A stretch of DNA of 43,937 bases from a virus. The notes under the pieces are model-generated. The model was given only the letters and a program-made list of their open reading frames with translations. It did no database searches and had not been told where the DNA came from. The stretch is taken from IMG/VR virus record IMGVR_UViG_3300028569_002402, positions 1 to 43,937 of that record; one strand, given 5' to 3'. Both the position numbers and the translations under genes were made by a program. Of the stretch, positions 25,493 to 32,843 are shown piece by piece; within the stretch, counting starts at the first letter, position 1; the number at the start of each line of letters is the position of its first letter.

Positions 25493-26639
25493 TATTTATT
25501 CTAATTAGTTTTAAAATTTTTTCTATGACGTTTTGTATAACGGAATATTTATCCTTTATATAATCTAATTCATTAACCCTTATTATATTATATCCTTTTT
25601 CTGTAAGAATTTTAGTTTTAAGTAAATCTCTAACTATTATATCTGGTAATGTGTGCCAATAATTTCCATCGAATTCTATTATAATGTTTTGAATTAATAT
25701 GTCTGGTATTGATATTTTTATGTCTTCTGAATTAATATATATTATTTTACTTTGAGTTATTGGTGGGCCTATGAATTGATTTTGAATATGTTCTGGTAAT
25801 GCATTATATAGTTGTTGAGCAAATTTTAATTGAATTTTAGAATCTCCATTATACTGATCTCTATTTTTTATTTTATTATTTAGATATACTTCTATTCCTT
25901 TTTTATCTCCATATTTTTCTATATAATACTCTTTTGATAATGTATATATTCTTTTTTTAAGAATTTTTTCATACATTTCAATACCATCGTCTCCATATTT
26001 TTCTATATAGTATTGCTTAGTATTTGCAAAAGCTCTCTTTTTATTAGTTTCTTCAAACTTTTGCTGTCCTAATTCTTTCCCGTATTTTTTTATATAAAAT
26101 TTTTCATCTCTTATTTGAATAGATTTTACTATTTTTTTTGCTTCCTCTTCTGTTAAACCTCTTCTATTAATTAATTGATTTATTGATCTATAACTTATTC
26201 TGTTATTTTCATTAAATATTTTGAATTTTTCTTTTCCTAATTTATCACCATACCTTAATATAAAATTTTCTAATGTTTGTGCTGATTTCTGTTTATGTAT
26301 ACTTCTTATTTTGTATATTTCTTCTTCGGTTTTTCCAGATAGTTTTAGGGATTCAACACTTACAGAAAGTTTTTTATTTTTTTCATAATATTTACTAGGA
26401 CCTTCTTTTTCACCATACCTCATTATAAATCCTTGTAATGTGTTTTTAATCTTATGTTTTTCTTTAGTATTATTAAATCTATATATACCTTCTTCTTTAC
26501 CATATTTAAAAATTAATACTTTTAAATTTGAACTTTTAACTATTGCTAAATATCTTTTTAATCCTAATTCAGATCCATAAATATGTATTAAGAATTGCTT
26601 TAATCTAAGTGTTTTTTCTTCTTTAACTGTTAAACCCAT
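25482..26639 (-). CDS. EDxHD (Vsr-like) homing endonuclease with YG-repeat DNA-binding region
   Basis: This 385-residue protein occupies the gap of split intein 2. Residues 1 to about 260 contain at least six copies of a motif near YxxKYGxxxGxxxY (for example FILRYGDKLGKEKF and YYIEKYGDKKGIEVY), probably DNA-binding modules. The C-terminal nuclease reads SIPDILIQNIIIEFDGNYWH, then LLKTKILTEKGYNIIRVNE. This matches the Vsr-like EDxHD family linked to fractured phage genes. It is translated separately from the intein halves, with its own AT-rich upstream motif. Confidence 0.85.
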   Translation of the reverse strand: MGLTVKEEKTLRLKQFLIHIYGSELGLKRYLAIVKSSNLKVLIFKYGKEEGIYRFNNTKEKHKIKNTLQGFIMRYGEKEGPSKYYEKNKKLSVSVESLKLSGKTEEEIYKIRSIHKQKSAQTLENFILRYGDKLGKEKFKIFNENNRISYRSINQLINRRGLTEEEAKKIVKSIQIRDEKFYIKKYGKELGQQKFEETNKKRAFANTKQYYIEKYGDDGIEMYEKILKKRIYTLSKEYYIEKYGDKKGIEVYLNNKIKNRDQYNGDSKIQLKFAQQLYNALPEHIQNQFIGPPITQSKIIYINSEDIKISIPDILIQNIIIEFDGNYWHTLPDIIVRDLLKTKILTEKGYNIIRVNELDYIKDKYSVIQNVIEKILKLIRINNEN

Positions 26640-26653
26640 AATATATTCATTTA

Positions 26654-26664
26654 TTATAAATAGT
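26654..26664 (-). promoter_or_regulatory. ACTATTTATAA motif before endonuclease gene 25482
   Basis: The coding strand reads ACTATTTATAATAAATG, 14 bases before ATG 26639. It contains TATAAT and is the third copy with the full TATTTATAATAAAT core. Confidence 0.5.
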
Positions 26665-26687
26665 AGGTTTAATAGTTAAAATGCATA

Positions 26688-27470
26688 TTATTCATAACTA
26701 ATAATATCATCTTCTTCCGTTAATTCATCTGCTCGAACCCAGCCTCTATTTGATGTTAATAGTTTGTGATTTTCTGTACATCTAAAAATATATCCATCTT
26801 CAAACTCAATATTAATAAGTTCTTGATTTCCATTTACATATAAATTTGATATTAATTGCCATTCATTATCCTTATCTTTTACATAAATGTTTTCTGTTGT
26901 AGGTAAAAATAAAGTACTCTTATCTTTAAAATCATCTAGATTATATCCGTTTAATTCAAATAATTTATCTATAGTAATTGATCCAACTGATGTTTTAATT
27001 AATGTATCTGGAGTTATGCATCCGCTTGGTTTTACTGTAGTAACCCGGGCAGCTTTATTAATTCCTATTAGTTCAGATACTCTAGCATTTTCTTCTTTAG
27101 CAATATCTGCTGATTGTTTTAGGTTATATTTTAATATTTCTCCAGAACCGATTCCAGTCATTCCTACACCTAATAAAGCATCTTTTTCTGTTGTTTTTTT
27201 CCAGATATCTCTTAAATAGTGAAAATCTGTATATGATGCTTGTAGTGTGCCTATAAATGAAGCTGCTTTTACCCTTTGATTTAAATCTTCCTGTGATGTA
27301 ATATCTGACACATTTACTTCACATAAGTTACAAAACTGATACGGACGTAAGGCGATTTCGCAGTTATGTGCTAATATATTATTAGCAAAGAAATTATGGT
27401 TGTTTTCTACTTCAATATCATATACATCATGTGTATCTTTTAATATTTCTATTGATTTTAATTTTGCCAT
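26688..27470 (-). CDS. nrdJ: ribonucleotide reductase piece 2: intein 1 C-fragment, middle extein, intein 2 N-fragment
   Basis: This 260-residue protein has three parts. Residues 1-36 are intein 1 C-fragment ending NILAHN. Residues 37-150 are reductase from CEIALRPYQFCNLCEVNVSD to RVTTVKPSG, containing conserved class II reductase blocks. Residues 151-260 are intein 2 N-fragment beginning CITPDTLIKT. So this single small gene must trans-splice at both ends. The joins restore NPC-CEIALRP and KPSG-TSS, both continuous in ordinary class II enzymes. Confidence 0.94.
   Translation of the reverse strand: MAKLKSIEILKDTHDVYDIEVENNHNFFANNILAHNCEIALRPYQFCNLCEVNVSDITSQEDLNQRVKAASFIGTLQASYTDFHYLRDIWKKTTEKDALLGVGMTGIGSGEILKYNLKQSADIAKEENARVSELIGINKAARVTTVKPSGCITPDTLIKTSVGSITIDKLFELNGYNLDDFKDKSTLFLPTTENIYVKDKDNEWQLISNLYVNGNQELINIEFEDGYIFRCTENHKLLTSNRGWVRADELTEEDDIISYE
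26691..27020 (-). other. split intein 2, N-terminal fragment (110 residues)
   Basis: It starts with catalytic Cys in CITPDTLIKTSVGS (block A) and has block B in FRCTENHKLLTSNRGWV (T-x-x-H). It ends after the ADELTEEDDI segment, the usual natural split point. Confidence 0.9.
27363..27470 (-). other. split intein 1, C-terminal fragment (36 residues)
   Basis: The fragment has VYDIEVENNHNFFANNILAHN-type ending (block F with D/H and block G HN) and is followed by Cys at +1. Confidence 0.9.
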
Positions 27471-27475
27471 TTTTA

Positions 27476-28264
27476 TTATTTTAATTTACTTTTATGTTTA
27501 CCGTAATTTGGAATGTTATTATATGACCATTTTCTTAAGCATTTATAATTACAAAACTCTTTTTTTGATTTTAACTTGCTTTCAAAATCTATATTACACT
27601 CCTTACATTTCTTGTTAATTATTGGATTATTTAGTTTTATATATGCTTTTCTTTGATCCGATATTTGTTTTCTTCTTAATATACCTGCTTCTGATTTAAA
27701 AAAATTAATTTGATTTTCGGAGTTTTGTTTACGGTATTCTGGAGTTTGTCTGTTTAGTGCTTTTTTTCTTATTAATTCTATTGTTGATTGTTTATGGGTT
27801 TTTCCATACATCGGATTGTTTTTACCTCTACTAGCAGATATATTATCATATATATTTAATGATTTATTTATCCATAATTCTACATCTTTATTAAGATTAT
27901 ATTTAGTTATAATCTTTCGATAATTCCATACTACATCATATTCAATCCCTATTAAATTAAAAAAATTTTTATATTTAGATAAATATTCCATTGCTGTTTT
28001 TCTATCATCTAATCCTTTTATTTCAACTATTTTTTTAACATGAATATATTCACTATCAAATATAAAAAAATCTGGCTTATATCGAGTTTCAGATATTATA
28101 TACGTTATGCATTCTGTCATATATGGTGTTTTTTCAATATCTAACATTCTTGCATAAACAAATTCAGCTTTACTACGTAAAAATACCTTTTTATTATCCC
28201 AAGTTATATGATATCCTATATATCCTCTATTTTTACAAGTTCCTTTCTTTACTTTACCTCCCAT
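27476..28264 (-). CDS. PD-(D/E)XK-like endonuclease with NUMOD3 and zinc finger, in the gap of intein 1
   Basis: This is a 262-residue protein. Its N-terminal nuclease-like domain has FLRSKAEFVYARMLD (conserved Glu), RYKPDFFIFD (PD) and KIVEIKG (E-x-K). This is the strand order of a PD-(D/E)XK core rather than the Vsr-like EDxHD core of the other two intein-gap enzymes. Then come a NUMOD3-like motif around RGKNNPMYGKTHKQ and a C-terminal zinc finger (KKCKECNIDF and FCNYKC). It lies between intein 1 halves, 5 bases before piece 2. It is probably the homing enzyme of that insertion. Confidence 0.8.
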   Translation of the reverse strand: MGGKVKKGTCKNRGYIGYHITWDNKKVFLRSKAEFVYARMLDIEKTPYMTECITYIISETRYKPDFFIFDSEYIHVKKIVEIKGLDDRKTAMEYLSKYKNFFNLIGIEYDVVWNYRKIITKYNLNKDVELWINKSLNIYDNISASRGKNNPMYGKTHKQSTIELIRKKALNRQTPEYRKQNSENQINFFKSEAGILRRKQISDQRKAYIKLNNPIINKKCKECNIDFESKLKSKKEFCNYKCLRKWSYNNIPNYGKHKSKLK

Positions 28265-28294
28265 AATTGATTAAATTTTATATAAATCTCTTTA

Positions 28295-28305
28295 ATATAA
28301 ATATC
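28295..28305 (-). promoter_or_regulatory. GATATTTATAT motif before endonuclease gene 27476
   Basis: The coding strand reads GATATTTATATTAAAG, 30 bases before ATG 28264. A weaker echo, GAGATTTATATAA, lies closer at about 28278-28290. Confidence 0.45.
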
Positions 28306-28338
28306 AAGATATTGCATTAAAACGTAATCAATTACATA

Positions 28339-29595
28339 TTAAAAAACAGATGGATATATTACTAATTCATCCTCATGTGTAATATCTTTACATTGAACCC
28401 AGCCTCTATTAGTTGTATAAAACTGATGATCTGGTGTACATGTTACTGAATATTCTATATTGTTATCTTCGATCGTGAGTTTGATAACTGTTGTGTTTTT
28501 CTTGGTTAACATTCCAGCTTTAACTGTATTTAATTCTATTTGTTTTGTTTTTTCATTATATGTTTGAACTTGGCATTTATCACCATTATTAATTAAATCT
28601 ACTATCTCCTTAATTGATTTTTTTCCAGAATCTGTTTCAATTAATGTATTACCAATAAAACAACATGGATTAGATCCCCAGTCTTTGTCGTTACTAAAGT
28701 AAATACCTGGTTCTCCAGATCCGCTTAATTCAATTTTCTTCCATAATTTATGAAACTCATCTTCAGTAATCTTATGACGCATAACTACTGCAGAATTATT
28801 AGCTCTACCGCGCTGTGGGTTAGTTTCCCACCAGTTTCCAAATTTACAAGTTAGCATATCTTCATCGTCTAAATTAAATAATGAAATTAATGCTGCCCTA
28901 CGAATTCCGCCTGATAGTACTGCATCTGCTAAAAAGCAAACAATATCATGACACTCTAATGAAGTTAGTTTTTCTCCTGTTTGCTTTCTTTCAAATATTT
29001 TCTGTATTTGAAATAAACATTCTTTTAATGGTTCCGGACCTGGGGCTTTACCACCTGAGGTGATTAATTGTGCTCCTTTAGGCCTGATATCTCTAAAGTC
29101 AAATCTTGGAAGAGGTGAACCTGTAAAATATGACTTACATAACATTCTTACTGCATCGGACCATCCTTCAATGCTATCGCCTATTAAATATCTTTTAGTT
29201 TTACTTGGAACTTTAATTTCAGGTAATTTTTCGATGTGATGCTGTTGTACGCTAAATCCAACTCCAGTTCCTGATAATAGTAGGAACATTGATTCTGAGA
29301 AGGATCTATAATCATCGATTGGTAAAAATGAACAGTTGAATATACGAGTATTGTTTAACTCTACAGGTGTACCACCGAATTGGAGTGATCTCATGGAAGG
29401 TAGTACCTTTCTGTCATAAACAAATTTATATGCATTTTCTATTTCTTCTTTTAAATCAGGAAATTTAAATAAATGCATCTGCTTGTTTCTATCAGCTATT
29501 TCATTCCATGTTTCTCGTCTGTTTATCTCTTGAATATATCTAGAGTATTTCATGTAAACTGTAATGTCGCTAAGTACTTGTTGTGTAATGTTCAT
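28339..29595 (-). CDS. nrdJ: ribonucleotide reductase piece 1 (class II, B12-dependent): N-terminal extein plus intein 1 N-fragment
   Basis: Residues 1-311 are reductase: LPSMRSLQFGGTPVELNNTR, FNCSFLPIDDY, a SGTGVGFSVQ loop, and SGSGEPGIYFSNDKDWGSNP. These match the monomeric adenosylcobalamin-dependent ribonucleoside-triphosphate reductase type. Residues 312-418 are an intein N-half beginning CFIGNTLIET. The three extein parts total about 616 residues, somewhat shorter than the best-known bacterial enzyme. It supplies dNTPs to the phage. The N-fragment resembles that of the known NrdJ-1 split intein and has the same insertion point (NPC). Confidence 0.94.
   Translation of the reverse strand: MNITQQVLSDITVYMKYSRYIQEINRRETWNEIADRNKQMHLFKFPDLKEEIENAYKFVYDRKVLPSMRSLQFGGTPVELNNTRIFNCSFLPIDDYRSFSESMFLLLSGTGVGFSVQQHHIEKLPEIKVPSKTKRYLIGDSIEGWSDAVRMLCKSYFTGSPLPRFDFRDIRPKGAQLITSGGKAPGPEPLKECLFQIQKIFERKQTGEKLTSLECHDIVCFLADAVLSGGIRRAALISLFNLDDEDMLTCKFGNWWETNPQRGRANNSAVVMRHKITEDEFHKLWKKIELSGSGEPGIYFSNDKDWGSNPCCFIGNTLIETDSGKKSIKEIVDLINNGDKCQVQTYNEKTKQIELNTVKAGMLTKKNTTVIKLTIEDNNIEYSVTCTPDHQFYTTNRGWVQCKDITHEDELVIYPSVF
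28342..28662 (-). other. split intein 1, N-terminal fragment (107 residues)
   Basis: Block A is CFIGNTLIETDSGKKS, block B is VTCTPDHQFYTTNRGWV (T-x-x-H), and the end is HEDELVIYPSVF. It follows extein NPC. Confidence 0.92.
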
Positions 29596-29616
29596 ATTTT
29601 AAAATTAAATAAAAGC

Positions 29617-29647
29617 GGATAGGGTATCCATACCTGATTTTTCAGGT
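29617..29647. other. tandem short hairpins upstream of reductase piece 1
   Basis: Two adjacent stems occur: GGATA/TATCC with a 3-base loop (29617-29629) and ACCTGA/TCAGGT with a 4-base loop (29632-29647), flanked by an A run on the + strand. On the transcribed strand only a broken T-rich tail follows, so this is not a clear terminator. It may separate the small gene 29694 from the reductase or shape the reductase leader. Confidence 0.5.
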
Positions 29648-29693
29648 TAAAAAAAATTTATGTAAAAATGCTAATTTATAAAATTAATCAATA

Positions 29694-29906
29694 TTAGTGA
29701 TTAATTAATTTTGTTGGTTTTTTTCCAGGTTCTGGAGATAGATTTGATTGATTTGGTGGTTCAATTTGTGGTATAACATTACCTTGACCTCTTGTTGTAA
29801 CTAAAGTATTATCATAGTTTGTAATATTTTTATTATTAATAGCAATTCCGCCCTTTTTACCTTTGACGCTTAATTGACTTTGGGATGTTTGATTTAATAT
29901 ACTCAT
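29694..29906 (-). CDS. small hypothetical protein, Asn/Gln/Pro-rich
   Basis: This 70-residue polar protein is Ser/Gln/Lys-rich at first (SILNQTSQSQLSVKGKKGG) with a Pro-rich end (PQIEPPNQSNLSPEPGKKPT). It is probably disordered. It carries its own copy of the AT-rich motif and lies between the helicase and the reductase. It might be a small structural or decoration protein, but nothing specific supports this. Confidence 0.55.
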   Translation of the reverse strand: MSILNQTSQSQLSVKGKKGGIAINNKNITNYDNTLVTTRGQGNVIPQIEPPNQSNLSPEPGKKPTKLINH

Positions 29907-29919
29907 AATTCTTTATTTT

Positions 29920-29930
29920 AAATAAATATC
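29920..29930 (-). promoter_or_regulatory. GATATTTATTT motif before gene 29694
   Basis: The coding-strand copy lies 13 bases before ATG 29906. It shows that the element is not limited to endonuclease genes. Confidence 0.4.
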
Positions 29931-29936
29931 ATAATA

Positions 29937-31124
29937 TTAACCGATTCCGCCTAATTCAAAAAACTTTTTACTTAATATTTCTCTTTCATCTCTATTAAAA
30001 TTATTTATTTTACCACATACGGTATTTTCACTACCCTGTTCTATATTTGACTCATCAAACTCATTATTATCAATTGTAATTTTGCCGACAGAAGTATTTA
30101 TTACAGCTCCATATGACATTCCGTCCATACCGTATCTATTTTTCATAATATGAAATCTACCTGTACCGTTTACTTTATCCTGTCTTTTTCTTGATAATGA
30201 CATTGCAAAATCAGCTATCATAATTTTATCATAGGATCCTGCTGCTTTATCTCCTTCAATAATATCATCCTTAGCTCCTGCTCTATTTACTTGTGATACC
30301 GTCCATACTGGTACTTTTAATTCTCTTGCAAGTCCTTTAGCTGCAGTATATACATCATCTATCTCTTCTTTCTTTTCTGTAGATTTACGTTTAGATTTTA
30401 ATAAATCTACATAGTCAATAATTATTAGATCTGGTTTAGTTCCTAGATCGGTACATTTTTGAATATGAGTTTCTATCGTGGATATAGACGCTCTACCAGG
30501 AGAGTATTCTTTAATAATTAATGTTCCTGGTAAATTATTAATTACATCATTTAATATATCTTTATTTGTTTCTAGCTTTTCGATTGGTGTTCCTGAAAAT
30601 ACAGCATCATACCTTTTAGCAACATATGATTCAGATAACTCTAAAGTATAATGTAAAACATTATATCCTAATTTTATTGCAATAGCCCCTAATGATACTA
30701 AGCACCATGAATTATGCGATAGTATTCCATTACTATAATAGCAATGAACTTCATTTACTGATATATCATATAGTACTATCTTTTTATCTTTTTTATTTTG
30801 TTTAATTACTTCTGTATATCCTATGTCTGTTAATATTTTATCTCCGATATTAATATCTATTATTTTTTTCCATTCTCCATTAATAGATTTTACTTGATGA
30901 TGTGGAGATGTAGTTAATCTTTTTCCGTTTTTAAAATATGTTGTTATTGTGGATTGTTTTTCGGTAGTGAATAAGCTTTGTACACTATTATATCCATAGG
31001 GAGTTTTAACCTTTAAGTTAAATTCCGGAATATATGTATTATGTTCAAATGGTGTTATTCCTAATTTAAGAAATAGATCTCCTATTTTAACTTTTTTATT
31101 TACTTCTCTTTTATGTATTACCAT
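29937..31124 (-). CDS. DnaB/gp41-type replicative helicase, C-terminal part with intein C-fragment
   Basis: Residues 1-138 are a long intein C-fragment ending GILSHN. Residues 139-395 are the RecA-like helicase motor beginning SWCLVSLGAIAIKLGYNV. It includes Walker B (LIIIDYVDLLKS), VPVWTVSQVNRAG (motif H3-like) and SYDKIMIADFAMSLSRKR, then RFHIMKNRYGMDG. The Ser at +1 completes Walker A (GNPGGGK-S). Joined to the piece at 32035 the helicase would be about 459 residues, near T4 gp41. The start overlaps the endonuclease stop by 14 bases. Confidence 0.93.
   Translation of the reverse strand: MVIHKREVNKKVKIGDLFLKLGITPFEHNTYIPEFNLKVKTPYGYNSVQSLFTTEKQSTITTYFKNGKRLTTSPHHQVKSINGEWKKIIDINIGDKILTDIGYTEVIKQNKKDKKIVLYDISVNEVHCYYSNGILSHNSWCLVSLGAIAIKLGYNVLHYTLELSESYVAKRYDAVFSGTPIEKLETNKDILNDVINNLPGTLIIKEYSPGRASISTIETHIQKCTDLGTKPDLIIIDYVDLLKSKRKSTEKKEEIDDVYTAAKGLARELKVPVWTVSQVNRAGAKDDIIEGDKAAGSYDKIMIADFAMSLSRKRQDKVNGTGRFHIMKNRYGMDGMSYGAVINTSVGKITIDNNEFDESNIEQGSENTVCGKINNFNRDEREILSKKFFELGGIG
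30711..31124 (-). other. helicase split intein, long C-terminal fragment (138 residues)
   Basis: The fragment holds a strand region NLKVKTPYGYNSVQ, block B (RLTTSPHHQVKS), NIGDKIL, block F (IVLYDISVNEVHCYY) and block G (ILSHN). Block B therefore sits on the C-terminal half, unlike ordinary split inteins. Confidence 0.85.
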
Positions 31125-31989
31125 TTATAATATTATATAACTCGTTTATAACTTTATTATTGTCTTCTTTCCAATCACTTTCCCATATAATATATGTATT
31201 ATACCCAATACTATTAAATAAAGATAATCTTTTTAAATCTTTATTCCAAATATCTTGAGATGTTTTTTTATGAGATACATGATCTATATTATATTTTTTA
31301 GGATTTCTATGCCAGTAATCTCCATAATACTCAATTATTAATTTATTATAGATCATATCTACTATTTTACCCTCTATTTCAACATTACATTTTAAATCTT
31401 TAAAATGTTTTTTTAAAATATTATAACATTCTATTTCTGATTTTGATCTATTACTTTGAGCACCATTTCTGGTTCTTGATACGCCAACTAATGCTCCTTC
31501 TTTCTTTATCTGTTCTTTTACTTTCTGACCTATAATACTTTTTGTTTTATCAGTATGATTATGTCCTTTAAATTTAGATGATAGTTTACTATTAATAGAT
31601 TGAATGTTTGATATTAATATTATTGCTTCTTTTCTAGAATAACCTTTCTTTAAGTAATGATTAATAGATAGTTGTGAATTTTCAGATTGTTTTATATTCC
31701 ATTTATATTGAGCTTCAGATTTAGTTAATCCTAGATTTATAAGATTATTAATATATATTTTTTTACTACTTGATTGAAACTCTTTAACTTTTAACACTGA
31801 TTGATCGTATGAATAACCTTTATAATACCAGTATTCAACTGTTCTTTTACTATGACCTGTCATAGTTTTATTGCCTGGATATTTCTTTTTATACTCTTTT
31901 GTAGTTATATTGTGTTTTTCTTTTAAATGTTTATTTAGGTTATATTTTTCTTTATGACCACATATAACACATTTTAATCCTATATTCAT
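31111..31989 (-). CDS. EDxHD (Vsr-like) homing endonuclease in the helicase gap
   Basis: This 292-residue protein starts with a C2H2-like finger (CVICGHKEKYNLNKHLKEKH) and continues with helical DNA-binding repeats (GYSYDQSVLKVKEF, GLTKSEAQYKW, GYSRKEAIILI). The C-terminal nuclease reads VDMIYNKLIIEYYGDYWHRN, then IWNKDLKRLSLFNSIGYNTY and WESDW. It shares the (E)xxGxYWH core with the enzyme at 25482. Its position between the two intein halves fits the fractured-gene arrangement. Confidence 0.87.
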   Translation of the reverse strand: MNIGLKCVICGHKEKYNLNKHLKEKHNITTKEYKKKYPGNKTMTGHSKRTVEYWYYKGYSYDQSVLKVKEFQSSSKKIYINNLINLGLTKSEAQYKWNIKQSENSQLSINHYLKKGYSRKEAIILISNIQSINSKLSSKFKGHNHTDKTKSIIGQKVKEQIKKEGALVGVSRTRNGAQSNRSKSEIECYNILKKHFKDLKCNVEIEGKIVDMIYNKLIIEYYGDYWHRNPKKYNIDHVSHKKTSQDIWNKDLKRLSLFNSIGYNTYIIWESDWKEDNNKVINELYNIINGNT

Positions 31990-32005
31990 AATATTTATGT
32001 ATTTA

Positions 32006-32016
32006 TTATAAATATC
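32006..32016 (-). promoter_or_regulatory. GATATTTATAA motif before endonuclease gene 31111
   Basis: The coding strand reads GGGATATTTATAATAAATAC, 16 bases before ATG 31989. It includes TATAAT and is identical over 16 bases to the copy before gene 15993. Confidence 0.5.
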
Positions 32017-32034
32017 CCGGTGGACGTAAATATA

Positions 32035-32808
32035 TTACTTTTTTAATAAATTATATACCTGCCATCCATATAAATGTATTCCATCTATATTAAATTCATC
32101 CCAAGGTGATATCCACATAATATATTTTTCCCTAACATTATTAAGTAGTTCAATACCGTATTCCTCATATTGAATTTCAATACTAGTATTATATCCCACG
32201 CATTTTCCTCCTCCTGGATTACCAAATATAATTCCAAAATCACCTGATCCTAGACCTCCTTGCAGCATAGTATCTATTATTTCCCAACCAGTAGGTATTG
32301 CTCCTCTTTCCTCTTTGCGGTATCTAGACTCAATATCCTTTTCATATTCATGTCCAATATTTTTATCTTGACCGGATTTTAATGCTGAATCAATAATAGT
32401 TCTAATATCATCATATAATCCTGATTGCAATAGATCTACAGATGTTAATAGTGCTTTTTTTAATTGCTGATTCTTACAAAAGTTAGCAAACTCCTGTTCT
32501 ATATAATCTTGATCTTCATTAATAGTTTTAAAAGCTTCTTTTAACTGCTCTACAACAGATACTTTTAATATTTCATTATCGATTTTTTTAACCTCGATAT
32601 GTAATGAATCTAAAGTTGCAACAGTGTGATATCTATGATAATATCTTAAAATTTCTTCAACTAACCATTTATGAGCCGGATTATCAAAATATTCAGGATC
32701 TAATACATCGTATATATTTTGTAGAAATTCTTTATGCTTTAATAATGATGTTAATACTTTAATTTGAAAACTTGATCCGTATTGAGATAATTTATTTAGA
32801 GCCGTCAT
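32035..32808 (-). CDS. DnaB/gp41-type replicative helicase, N-terminal part with short intein N-fragment
   Basis: Residues 1-202 are the helical N-terminal domain and linker of a DnaB-family helicase (LLKHKEFLQNIYDVLDPEYF, then RGAIPTGWEIIDTMLQGGLG), ending in Walker A, IIFGNPGGGK. Residues 203-257 are a 55-residue intein N-fragment starting CVGYNTSIEI. The helicase unwinds DNA ahead of the polymerase. It ends 35 bases above the exonuclease-helicase junction on the low side of uvsX, exo and SSB genes, a coherent T4-like replication block. Confidence 0.92.
   Translation of the reverse strand: MTALNKLSQYGSSFQIKVLTSLLKHKEFLQNIYDVLDPEYFDNPAHKWLVEEILRYYHRYHTVATLDSLHIEVKKIDNEILKVSVVEQLKEAFKTINEDQDYIEQEFANFCKNQQLKKALLTSVDLLQSGLYDDIRTIIDSALKSGQDKNIGHEYEKDIESRYRKEERGAIPTGWEIIDTMLQGGLGSGDFGIIFGNPGGGKCVGYNTSIEIQYEEYGIELLNNVREKYIMWISPWDEFNIDGIHLYGWQVYNLLKK
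32038..32202 (-). other. helicase split intein, short N-terminal fragment (55 residues)
   Basis: It begins with Cys directly after Walker A Lys and has block A CVGYNTSIEIQYEE, then a Trp-rich stretch (IMWISPWDEFNIDG) and stops at NLLKK. Block B is absent, so the split lies between blocks A and B. Confidence 0.85.
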
Positions 32809-32843
32809 ATCCTTAATTTAATAACCTTTTTTTATAATATCAA

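Noticed and set aside
24812-32808. Group I introns as the cause of the broken reductase and helicase genes.
   Set aside because: The breaks carry complete intein end motifs (Cys1, T-x-x-H, HN) with their own start and stop codons, which fits split inteins and not RNA introns.
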